A DNA stretch of 35,000 bases from Symbiodinium natans (taxonomy: Eukaryota > Sar > Dinophyceae > Suessiales > Symbiodiniaceae), in the NCBI GenBank assembly GCA_905221605.1, contig CAJNDS010002601.1, positions 863,876-898,875 on the forward strand, in the 5' to 3' direction. Of this stretch, positions 27,519-34,990 are shown piece after piece. The notes under the pieces were generated by a model, which worked only from the letters and a program-made list of their open reading frames with translations, was not told the DNA's origin and did no database searches. The stretch's first letter is position 1, and the number at the start of each line of letters is the position of its first letter. The position numbers were made by a program, and so were the translations under genes.

Positions 27519-27557
27519 CACCCTAAACCCTGAACCCTAAACCCTAAACCCTGAACC
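27519..27557 (-). repeat. CCCTAAA/CCCTGAA short array
   Basis: Five units, directly after the donor of exon 27565 in the sense direction. Confidence 0.92.
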
Positions 27558-27564
27558 CCCTCAC

Positions 27565-27684
27565 CTTGTGCATGTCCGCCCCAGCTTCGAGCAGCATCTT
27601 CACCACTTCCGCCCGCCCGCACCTAGACTGCTCCAGAGCATCGGGGCCCAAAACCGTAGAAGAAGCACCAGGGTCTTCGGGGCT
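27565..27684 (-). CDS. Ankyrin exon (gene A), 40 codons
   Basis: Acceptor cccctcag, donor GTGAGG, phase 0 at both ends. Contains CGRAEVVKMLLEAGADMHK, a textbook second helix and hairpin loop of an ankyrin repeat. The donor is followed at once by telomere-type sequence. It joins to 26838 in phase 0, continuing the repeat as VNRRGQSALW. AGGTGA occurs at both intron ends. Confidence 0.8.
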
Positions 27685-27937
27685 CTGAGGGGATTGGGAG
27701 TGTTAGTGGGGCTTAGGGCGCCAGTAACATCTCAGGGCTCATACTAAGGGACCCTGCAACTACCCTAAGAACTTGGGGTAATGTGGAGCCTATGCTGTGG
27801 AGGGTTAATTGGGTTGACCCACTACATTACAGCCCCCGCCCGAACCAAAATCGAAAACCTTACGTCCCTAAACCCCAACGCCCAATCCCCTAAACCCTAA
27901 ACCCTAAACTGAGGAATTCAGCCCCCCCTTACTTCAC

Positions 27938-28035
27938 TATCAAAATGTTCTCGGCGGCCAGGCGACGCAGATGCATGGAGAAGGGGCGGTCGGTTCTTCC
28001 TTGCTTTTGGAGGCGGCAAGCGATGTCCATAATTA
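27938..28035 (-). CDS. Coding exon between ankyrin pieces (gene A)
   Basis: Reads IMDIACRLQKQGRTDRPFSM and on to HLRRLAAENILI. The phase matches its neighbours on both sides (2 bases in, 0 out with donor GTGAAG; GTAAGG five bases on is a second good donor). As an ankyrin repeat it is divergent: HLRRLAAENI fits the second helix, the rest does not clearly fit. Confidence 0.6.
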
Positions 28036-28127
28036 CTCCATTTTCCGGGTTTAAGGTTTAGGGTTAGAGTCTGCAGTGGTTTCTGCTCGTGCTAGCATTC
28101 TACGGATCTACACCCTAAAGCCCTTGG

Positions 28128-28229
28128 TAGCCCAGTAAAGCACGCTATCATAAGGGCACCCTTTTTGGGGTTGGCTACTTTACAAGACAACCCAGAACCA
28201 AAAAAAAGGGGAAAGGGCATACTGGGCTA
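28128..28229. mobile_element. Small TIR element (102 bp)
   Basis: Ten-base perfect inverted termini TAGCCCAGTA / TACTGGGCTA around an A/T- and G-rich core. A diverged relative is at 23340-23428. It lies inside the intron 28036-28494. Confidence 0.6.
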
Positions 28230-28246
28230 GCAGGAGTCACTCCACT

Positions 28247-28494
28247 TATGTAACCCAGGGTTCCCTAATACTCCCTACTACTCCCTCAGGCGCCCTAAGG
28301 TTCCCTAGGTACCTACCCCACTTGAACCCTGACTCCTAAACCCTAAACCCACCCCAAACCCTAAACCCTAAACCCTAAACCCTAAACCCTAAGCCCTAAA
28401 CCCTAAACCCTAAACCCTAAACCCTAAACCCTAACCCTAAACCCTAAACCCTAAACCCTAATTCCCAAACCCTCCCTTAAGAACCCTATAATTC
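28247..28494 (-). mobile_element. L/R-family element with internal telomere array (copy 2)
   Basis: R motif at 28250-28318 (GGTTCCCTA...GGTACCTACC), CCCTAAA array 28337-28466 (about 18 units), L motif at 28472-28494 (complement of TATAGGGTTCTTAAGGGAGG). The second terminal L is missing or overwritten by the neighbouring element. Confidence 0.62.
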
Positions 28495-28613
28495 CTGCCC
28501 ACAGCTTCTTCAGTGTCTCGCCGTTGTTCACGTCTGCGCGTGCCTCCAGCAGCAGACGGAGGACGTCGATGCGCGGCCGATCCACAGCATACAGCACGGC
28601 TGAGCCTCCCAGC
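28495..28613 (-). CDS. Ankyrin exon (gene A)
   Basis: A near-complete repeat, LGGSAVLYAVDRPRIDVLRL followed by LLEARADVNN. Acceptor ttgcgag. Two ends are possible: a GA donor (GAATTA, 28494) that is also the end of the L/R element, phase 1, fitting the exon at 28035; or GTGAAC at 28531 (exon end 28532), which would join directly to 27684 with canonical ankyrin spacing. The two could be alternative splice forms. Confidence 0.72.
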
Positions 28614-28638
28614 CTCGCAAGTAAGTTGAAGGTTGAAG

Positions 28639-28672
28639 GTTTAGGGTTTAGGGTTTAGGGTTTCGGGTTTAG
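28639..28672 (+). repeat. TTTAGGG short array
   Basis: Four to five units, precedes exon 28613 in the sense direction. Confidence 0.93.
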
Positions 28673-28914
28673 GGCATGTAACTGTCTACACAAGACCATT
28701 GAGACTACACGAAAGAGAAGAGCTAGGAAAGACCTCGCAGTGCAACAATGGCCTCGGCAAGTTGTAGAGCCCGCAATCCTGAACTTTGCATCCTCAAGCC
28801 CCTGTGTAACTTGAAGCTTATGCTAAAGTTCGAAAAGGACAAACTTATCCGGTCGAAGCTCTTCGAAACTTCCCCGGACCTGAACCCTGCAATGGTTTCA
28901 ATGCCTGAACCTCA
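28673..28914. other. Intronic spacer
   Basis: An open plus frame at 28748-28936 (MASASCRARNPELCILKPLC) ends in the telomere array; the first part is protein-like but has no family match. Confidence 0.4.
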
Positions 28915-29159
28915 AACCCTAAACCCTAAACCCTAAACCCAAAACCCAAAACCCAAAACCCTAAACCCTAAACCCTAAACCCTAAACCCTAAACCCTCAC
29001 CCTAAACCCTAAACCCTAAACCCTAAACCCTAAACCCTAAACCCTAAACCCTAAACCCTAAACCCTAAACCCTAAACCCTAAACCCTAAACCCAAACCCT
29101 AAACCCTGAACCCTAACCCTAAACCCTGAACCCTAAACCCTAAACCCTAAACCCTGCAC
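28915..29159 (-). repeat. Longest telomere-like array, CCCTAAA, about 34 units
   Basis: About 245 bp with a small CCCAAAA block near the start and a few CCCTGAA units. It ends about 25 bases from the donor of exon 29185. Confidence 0.97.
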
Positions 29160-29184
29160 CCTTGGTAGTCTGGAGTTTTTGAGC

Positions 29185-29245
29185 CTGTCGGTCTTGTCCA
29201 CGCTGGCCCGAGCTTCGAGCAGCGGGCGGATGCATGCGACATTGC
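29185..29245 (-). CDS. Ankyrin exon (gene A)
   Basis: Acceptor ccccag directly at the edge of a telomeric array; reads NVACIRPLLEARASVDKTD, the second helix and loop of an ankyrin repeat. The best donor is GC (GCTCAA, phase 2), which joins to the next exon through an arginine codon. AGGCT occurs at both ends of the following intron, which may be a relic of a target duplication. Confidence 0.7.
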
Positions 29246-29249
29246 CTGG

Positions 29250-29430
29250 GGTTTAGGGTTTAGGGTTTAGGGTTTAAGGTTTAGGGTTGAGGGTTTGGGG
29301 CTTTGGGTTCAGGGTTTGGGGTTTGGGGTTTAGGGTTGAGGTTTAGGGATTAGGGTTTAGGGTTTAGGGTTTAAGGTTTGGGGTTTAGGGTTTCGAGTTT
29401 AGGGTTTAGGGCTTAGGGTTTAGGAATGGG
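29250..29430 (+). repeat. TTTAGGG array, partly degenerate
   Basis: Starts three bases from the acceptor of exon 29245; pure units alternate with TTTGGGG. Confidence 0.94.
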
Positions 29431-29621
29431 TCAGCTTTTCGTAGTATACCGGGGTTTGCAAGGGGACCTAACCTCTATAAACCCTAGACCCCTAACCTAT
29501 ATCGTCCCTCACAAGGGGCCCTTACCTTGCCTAAACTCAGGCCACCCAACCCATGAAAAGTAGATAGGTTTTAAGGTTTAAGGTTTAGGGTTTTCCGATG
29601 ATTTCCGGTACTGCTGGGCAC

Positions 29622-29685
29622 CAAAGCTGCTGGAAGGCACCGCGCGTATCAGGGCCGTCTGCCCCAGCGGGTTGGACACGCTGTC
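29622..29685 (-). CDS. Ankyrin exon (gene A)
   Basis: Reads DSVSNPLGQTALIRAVPSSS, with GQTALIRAV being the first helix of an ankyrin repeat. Acceptor is the AG of ctgccgag, donor GTGCCC, phase 1 at the end. Joined to the exon at 29245 the split codon gives glycine and the repeat continues correctly (SSSFG, then NVACIRPLL). Upstream phase is uncertain. Confidence 0.65.
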
Positions 29686-29719
29686 CTCGGCAGTTGAGGT
29701 GTTGGATTCAACAACCCTA

Positions 29720-30311
29720 CACCAGTAACCCTAAACCCTAGACACTAAACCCTAAAACCCTGAAACATAAAACTTTTGAGCATGTGGCCTGCTAGGGGCT
29801 AATTATCTTGCGAGCTCGGCACTGAAAGCGCTCCGAATTTTAAAGATGCGTCACGTGACCTTGCTCGGGTTTAAGGGTTGCATGTGTTTTGTGGACTACT
29901 ATTCCCAAGAAGAACGGGTTCAGGGTTTAGAGCTTACAGCTTTACATAGTTTTCGGGGTTCTGCAGGGTTTCTAGGGTTATAGCCATAAAGGTTCTAGGG
30001 CTCGTAGAGGCCAATTCAACTTTCGGGAAGGGTGTAGGGGTGCTGACGAGCAGGTACTGCAACCTTCAATCATTGACGGTTTAGGGCAACAGGTTGGGAT
30101 GTTCCCCTTCTCCTAGCAGACGTCCTCAGTAGGTAGGGGATGCTAGAATCCCTCCTAAGTAATTAAAGGGGTTTAAGGGGTTTAAGGGGTTTAAGGGGTT
30201 TAAGGGGTTTAAGGGGTTTAGGGTTTAGGGTTTGGGGTTTAGGGTTTGGGTTCCCAAGTAATGAGGGACATGCAGGTCTTATATAGGGTGATAAAGCCGA
30301 AGGCTGGTCAA
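29720..30311. other. Intronic spacer
   Basis: Unique sequence, then six copies of the 10-bp variant GGGGTTTAAG at about 30168-30220 and TTTAGGG at 30220-30250. No gene recognised. Confidence 0.55.
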
Positions 30312-30437
30312 CTACAGGGTGGGGCCCCCTTACTATACTAACTGTAGTTAAGGGACATATAACCTAACTTAGGGTCCTTATAACCCAATTTGGGGCCCTT
30401 ATAACTCTACTTATAACTAGGGGGCCCCACCCTGTAC
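30312..30437 (-). mobile_element. Introner-like TIR element that is a complete GT...AG intron (126 bp)
   Basis: Perfect 18-bp inverted termini, TACAGGGTGGGGCCCCCT at 30313-30330 and its complement at 30419-30436. Read on the minus strand the element begins GTACAGGG and ends CCCTGTAG, so the termini supply a donor and an acceptor exactly at the element ends. This is the layout of introners, non-autonomous DNA elements that create introns. It contains no telomere array. Whether it is spliced alone or lies inside a larger intron is open. Confidence 0.75.
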
Positions 30438-30501
30438 CAGGTGCAGCGCAGGCGGCCGGATCGAGCGGTGCGTGGAGAAGCGCCTCTACCTCCCACAGAG
30501 A
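30438..30501 (-). CDS. Ankyrin-like exon piece
   Basis: Acceptor aacctag, then SLWEVEALLHAPLDPAACAA. EVEALLHA is the second helix of an ankyrin repeat. The exon either ends at the GT directly abutting the TIR element 30312-30437 or earlier at a GC donor (about 30453-30456), which would fit the ankyrin spacing of the next piece better. Confidence 0.5.
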
Positions 30502-30521
30502 CTAGGTTCTCAAATCCTGTA

Positions 30522-30606
30522 AAACCCTAAACCCTAAACCCTAAACCCTAAACCCTAAACCCTAAACCCTAAACCCTAAACCCTAAACCCTAAACCCTAA
30601 CCCTAT
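30522..30606 (-). repeat. Telomere-like array CCCTAAA, about 12 units
   Basis: Pure until the last unit. Confidence 0.97.
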
Positions 30607-30662
30607 ACCCTTGGCACCCTGAAACATAGACCCTGAAGAGTGCCAAAACTTCGGCCCTGGTG

Positions 30663-30757
30663 GGTTTAGGTTCAGGGTTGGGGTTTAGGGTTTAGGGTTT
30701 AGGGTTTAGGGTTTAGGGTTTAGGGTTTAGGGTTTAGGGTTTAGGGTTTAGGGTTCA
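30663..30757 (+). repeat. Telomere-like array TTTAGGG, about 12 units
   Basis: With 30522-30606 it encloses a 57-bp island. Confidence 0.97.
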
Positions 30758-30892
30758 GCAGCTCTGGGTCGAGCAATCTCTAGTAGAGCCGTTGTCTGGA
30801 CTCTAGAAAAAAACCCACCCACCCAGAGAATCCCAAAACATTAAGAAATATAAAGTTCTCATTTTTCCTCAGCAAGCCCTGTCCTCCAACCT

Positions 30893-31796
30893 CATTTGTT
30901 CATTCTGCTCGTGTTTTTTGTCATTCTGCTTGGTTTCCATTCTGCTCGTATGCGTTTCTTTCTGCTCGTATTCATTCTGCTCGTATTCGTTCTTTTTATG
31001 ATCTGCTCGTCTCGTGTTCGTTCTCGTTCTGCTCGTATTCATTCTGCTCGTATTCGTTCTCTCTCTGCTCGATTTCAGTCCGCTCGTTTTCGTTGTTTGT
31101 CTTCTCGTATTCATTCTGTTCGTATTCGCTCTCTCTCTCTCTGCTCGATTTCAGTCTGCTCGTCTTCGTTCTCTCTCTGCTCGTAATCATTCTGCTCGTA
31201 TTCGTTCTCTTTCTGCTCATATTCATTTTGCTCGTGTTCGTTCTCTTTCTGCTCGTATTCGTGCTTTTTCTGCACGCTCTCTGCTCGAATTCAGTCCGCT
31301 CGTTTTCGCTGTCTTTCTGCTCGTACTGAGTCTGCTCGTACTCATTCTCTTTCTGCTCGTATTCATTCTGCTCGTATTCGTTCTCTCTCTGCTCGATTTC
31401 AGTCCGCTCGTTTTCGTTGTTTGTCTTCTCGTATTCATTCTGTTCGTATTCGCTCTCTCTCTCTCTCTCTCTCTGCTCGATTTCAGTCTGCTCGTCTTCG
31501 TTCTCTCTCTGCTCGTAATCATTCTGCTCGTATTCGTTCTCTTTCTGCTCATATTCATTTTGCTCGTGTTCGTTCTCTTTCTGCTCGTATTCGTGCTTTT
31601 TCTGCACGTATTCGTTCTCTCTCTGCTCGATTTCAGTCCGCTCGTTTTCGCTGTCTTTCTGCTCATACTGAGTCTGCTCGTACTCATTCTCTTTCTGCTC
31701 GTATTCATTCTGCTCGTATTCGTTCTCTCTCTGCTCGACGTCAGTTTGCTCGTATTCGTTCTCTTTCTGCTCATATTCACTTTGCTCGTGTTCGTT
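30893..31796. repeat. CTGCTCGTATTCATT minisatellite
   Basis: 12- to 36-bp related units with a higher-order repeat of roughly 324-332 bp (landmark CGTTGTTTGT at 31091 and 31415). Both strands are open for about 295 codons; the minus product is almost only Glu, Asn, Gln, Tyr and Arg. I regard the frames as by-products of a stop-free repeat. Confidence 0.95.
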
Positions 31797-31925
31797 TTCC
31801 CCGGTGACCCTGCCTATTTTTGGCCGTCTTGTTGGTTGTGTTTGGCACACTTTGAGCTGCCTGGCTTCCACATGGTTGCTTTCCAATTAGTGCCCCGGTG
31901 ACCTCGCCTCATGTTGGCTCCTGCT
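31797..31925. other. Unique link between two minisatellites
   Basis: CCCCGGTGACC.TCGCCT-like words at 31799 and 31893 form a short direct repeat about 94 bases apart. Confidence 0.6.
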
Positions 31926-32330
31926 CGTAGGGTTTGATGAGAGGCCTAGAGGTTTGTCGTATGTCCCCTCTCTTCGTGCTCGTAGGGTTTGTCGTATGTC
32001 CCTCCCTTCATGCTCGTAGGGTTTGATGAGAGGTCTACAGGTTTGTCGTACGTCCCCTCCCTTCGTGCTCTTAGATTTTGTCGTATGTCGCCTCCCTTAG
32101 TGCTCGTCGGCTTTGTCGTATGTCCCTCTTTGTCTGCTTGCAGAGAATCCCAAGAATTAAGAAACTGAGGTTTTATTTTCAGAGGTTTGTCGTATGTCCC
32201 CTCCCTTCGTGCTCGTCGGCTTTGTCGTATGTCCCTTTTCTTCTGCTTGCAGAGAATCCCAAAACATTGAGAAATGTACGGGTTTATTTTAGAGGTTTGT
32301 CGTATTGTCCCCTCCCTTCGTGCTCCAACC
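31926..32330. repeat. GTCGTATGTCCCCTCCCTTCG minisatellite
   Basis: Units of about 20-36 bp built from GCTCGTAGGGTTTGTCGTATG. Two larger units each include a GCAGAGAATCCCAA.A motif (32142, 32250) that also occurs at 30824 beside the previous minisatellite. Confidence 0.92.
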
Positions 32331-32407
32331 CCAGAATGGGGGTCCGGAAGTTGCTTTTCCCCACCCCACCCTCGGACCACCCAAGATGAGGGGGCTGCCG
32401 CATTGCC

Positions 32408-32530
32408 GGGGGGGGGGGGGGGGGGGGGGGGGGGGCGGGTGGGGGGGGGGGGTGGGGGGGGGGTGGGGGGGGTGGGGGGGGGTGGGGGGGGTGGGGGGGG
32501 TGGGGGGGGGGGGGGGGGGTGGGGGGGGGG
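32408..32530 (+). repeat. G tract, 123 bp, interrupted by single T or C
   Basis: Almost pure G with T every 7-10 bases in the middle. Strong G-quadruplex potential; assembly length here is unreliable. Confidence 0.95.
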
Positions 32531-33052
32531 AAAGAGCCGTGGCCTGCCGGCAAAAAAGCCGTGGCCATTGGCAAAAAAAGCCGTGGCCATTGGCAGAAAA
32601 GCCGTGGCCATTGGCAAAAAAGCCGTGGCCATTGGCAAAAAAGCCGTGGCCATTGGCAAATGCCACTTGCCAATGGCCACGGCTTTTTTGCCAATGGCCA
32701 CGTTCCCCATTAAGGTTGGGCCCCAACCTTAATGGGGAACGTGGCCATTGGCAAAAAAGCCGTGGCCATTGGCAAAAAGCCCGAAAAGTTGCCAATGGCC
32801 ACGGCTTTTTTGCCAATGGCCACGTTCCCCATTAAGGTTGGGGGGCATTTTGTGCGAATTGGGTTTGAAAAACCCATTTTGGCGACCAACCTTAATGGCA
32901 TTGGTGGCCATTGGCAAAAAGGCCGTGGCCATTGGCAACTTTCCCGTGGCCATTGGCGAATTTGCCAATGGCCACGGCTTTTTTGCCAATGGCCACGGCT
33001 TTTTTGCCAATGGCCACGGTTTTTTTGCCAATGGCCACGTTCCCCATTAAGG
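32531..33052. repeat. Palindrome cluster of a GCCGTGGCCATTGGCAAAA unit
   Basis: About 20 copies of a 21-22-bp unit in both orientations plus paired TTCCCCATTAAGGTTGG words. Contains a perfect palindrome (32667-32775) and a second imperfect one (about 32793-32960). Open frames here are repeat by-products. Confidence 0.93.
32667..32775. repeat. Perfect palindrome, 54-bp arms
   Basis: Arms 32667-32720 and 32722-32775 around a single base (32721). Confidence 0.95.
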
Positions 33053-33117
33053 TTTAAATTGTTATATGAAAGAGAGAGTTTAGGGTTTAGGGTTTGTGGT
33101 GTAGGGTTTGGGGTTCT

Positions 33118-33215
33118 ATAGGCTCGAGGGCCTCATTCCAGCTGGTGGTGCGGAGCGCGTGGAACATTTGCCCGCGCTCCTCCTCTGTGGCAGCTCGCGC
33201 GGGGACGATGACAAC
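33118..33215 (-). CDS. Candidate exon, coding-like island
   Basis: After acceptor cgcctag the frame is open and reads VVIVPARAATEEERGQMFHA and on to ALRTTSWNEALEPIE. The composition is protein-like, and the phase (0) fits the candidate at 33.9 kb. I see no clear donor at the left end, where a TTTAGGG array begins. The family is not recognised; the ALR..W.EAL part resembles the lead-in to ankyrin repeats. Confidence 0.4.
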
Positions 33216-33885
33216 CTAGGCGCTAGGCAGGGGCCAGTCGCAGCTATCAAACTAAGGGTAGTTATATCCCTGAACCCCTAAAACCCTAAAACCCTAACAC
33301 CCCAAAACCCTAAAAGCCTAAAACCATAAAACCCTAAAACCCTAAACCCTTCATTTGGTCCCCCTTAAGATCTTTAAGGGGTTCTGATGTATGGGTCCCT
33401 TGGGTTGGGGTGTAGAAGGGGTATATGAGGGGTCCCCTTCTAGGGGACCATACTAAGGGACCATGTAATTACCCTTAGATAGGGTCAAGGGTTTATAGGC
33501 TATGATAGGCCGCAAAACCCGAAACCCTAAACCCTAAAAGCCTAAAACCCTAAAACCCTGAACCCCTAAAACCCTGAACCCCTAAAACTCTGAAACCCCA
33601 AAACCCGAAAACCCCAAAACCCTAAAACCCTAAAACGCTAGAACGCTAAACCCTAAACCCTATGATAGGCCGCAAAGCCCCAGGGTTGCCAAGAATCTGT
33701 GAACTGCAGCTTCTCCCGCACTGAAGCCCTAGAGCCTAAGCCCACCTCACACATTGCGACCCTTACCCTCAATCCTCAAGCCTAATCCTGTAAACCCTAA
33801 ACCCTAAATCCTAAACCCTGAACCTTAAACCCTAAACCCTAAACCCGAAACCCTAAACCCGAAACCCTAAACCCTAAACCCTAAC
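33216..33885. other. Spacer dominated by CCCTAAAA-type words
   Basis: Variant arrays at 33280-33352, 33518-33662 and 33780-33885. 33355-33480 is unique and shares a catactaagggacc motif with 27.75 kb. The decamer TATGATAGGC occurs twice (33499, 33661). Confidence 0.65.
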
Positions 33886-33913
33886 GGAGAGTACTGCCGT
33901 TTGGCCGCCGTAC
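33886..33913 (-). CDS. Candidate 28-nt micro-exon, ankyrin-like
   Basis: Flanked by acceptor ccgaacag and donor GTTAGGG, the latter being the start of the CCCTAAA array read on the minus strand. It reads YGGQTAVLS, which fits the G.TAL start of an ankyrin repeat. The piece is very short, so chance is a real alternative. Confidence 0.35.
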
Positions 33914-34355
33914 CTGTTCGGGCTTTCGGGGCTCGGCAGAGGGCGGGAAAGGTTGAAGGAGTCCCGGAACAGGGACTCCCTGTGCCCTAAACCCTAGAGC
34001 CTGTAAACCCTATGAACTCTCTAAACCCGTGTGCACCCCACGAACCCTGCAAGCAACCCTAAACCCTAAACCCCAAACCCTACACCCCTTCAACCCTGAA
34101 CTCTGAACTTTCAAACGAAGACTCAGTTTGGTGCCGCGGTGCTTGCACGTCCCGTGGAACGTCCCAGGCAGTCACACACTCCTCCTTGGCAGGTCATGAA
34201 GAGGGTTTAGGGTCCAGGGTTTACCTGGAACCCTTGACCTACAGTGTTGTGGGTCATATGCAAATTAAGGGTAATTACTACTCAACTGTATAGGCAAAAA
34301 GTAGTCCCAGGTACGGTTTAGCGTTTAGGGCGGGGCCATAACTCTGCCCTTTGTG

Positions 34356-34397
<42 letters not shown>

Positions 34398-34635
34398 CCC
34401 CGCCCCATCTCTGCCCTACTGTTCTTTGTAGGAGACGGAACCCCCTCAGCCGAATAACATGATGGAGAGCATCCGAAGAAAAGAGGCCAGGGCTTCGGAT
34501 TTCGAGTTTCGAAGCCCTAAAACCCTACAGCAAACTCCAACAAGTTGGAACATCCTTCTCCCCACACCCCAAAAGGTGTACTCAAGGGAATCCCAGCTCT
34601 AGTCACCCTTCAAGACCATGTTCCAACTTTCTGGA
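33914..34635. other. Spacer with a 36-base G tract
   Basis: G run at 34359-34394; otherwise unique sequence with single telomere-like units. No gene recognised. Confidence 0.6.
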
Positions 34636-34649
34636 GTTCACTGTAATCC

Positions 34650-34866
34650 GTAATCTGATTGTAGGGTTCTATAAGGGAGGGGGGTTCATGGGCAGTAGGT
34701 ACCTAGGGAGCCTTGGGGAAGCCTAGGGGGAGCCTTAGAGAGTAGTGCGGAGTATTCGGGAACCTTGGGTTGCACCCCTTGAACCCCCCTAAACCCTAAA
34801 CCCTAAACCCTAAACCCCAAACCCCAAACCCTAAACCCCAAACCCTCCCTTAAGAACCCTGTAATC
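34650..34866. mobile_element. L/R-family element with internal telomere array (copy 3)
   Basis: Both terminal L motifs are present and inverted: about 34656-34685 (CTGATTGTAGGGTTCTATAA) and 34848-34866 on the other strand (GATTACAGGGTTCTTAAGGG). Inside are the R motif (34692-34766, inverted relative to copy 2) and CCCTAAA/CCCCAAA repeats (34784-34850). Its right end is the predicted donor of the 34.9-kb exon. Confidence 0.68.
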
Positions 34867-34990
34867 TGAGTCAGCGAAGCCACGTTCTCCAGGACGCGGC
34901 CCTGACAGAGGAGCCGCATCCGGAAGCGAGACGTGCCCAAGCGCAGCTGCAACATCTGCTTCCTCAGCAAAATCTCAAAACCTTGCTTGG
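34867..34990 (-). CDS. Exon candidate: ubiquitin-like segment (gene A, near 5' end)
   Basis: The minus strand stays open to the window edge and reads a segment including LRLGTSRFRMRLLCQGRVLE. This resembles the second half of the ubiquitin-like domain found ahead of ankyrin repeats in many Symbiodinium proteins (pattern RFRQRLL..G..L.D from memory). A possible acceptor is tgcag at 34991-34995, but the exon may simply continue out of the window. The likely donor is a GA dinucleotide at 34866-34865, which starts the TIR of an introner-like element. Confidence 0.55.

Larger units (their letters stand above)
18816..34990 (-). other. Split ankyrin-repeat gene with telomere-repeat introns (predicted span)
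   Basis: Gene-level note for the minus-strand exon entries below. A ubiquitin-like segment at the right edge is followed leftwards by ankyrin pieces. From 29685 to 18816 fifteen exons join with matching phases and keep the 33-residue ankyrin spacing across most junctions. Donors used are GT, GC and GA; GC and GA donors are reported for Symbiodinium genomes. Introns run from about 0.25 to 1.9 kb in this part and hold nearly all the telomere-like arrays, the 22.4-kb minisatellite and the 26.7-kb palindrome. The part from 30.5 to 35 kb is less certain, as is continuity with the exons at 8.6-7.4 kb. The product would be an ankyrin scaffold for protein binding; its partner cannot be inferred. Confidence 0.7.

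Noticed and set aside
30996-31901. Two overlapping frames of about 295 codons on opposite strands
   Set aside because: Both arise from the same repeat lacking stops; higher-order copies appear in different frames, which a real coding repeat would not tolerate.
31946-32835. Several frames of 100-250 codons with poly-Pro or poly-Gly and AKKPWPLA-type repeats
   Set aside because: Translations of the G tract and of the palindrome cluster on both strands.
484-34850. A true chromosome end (telomere) in the window
   Set aside because: Arrays are short, in both orientations and separated by unique islands across all 35 kb; a chromosome end would be one long array with a single orientation.
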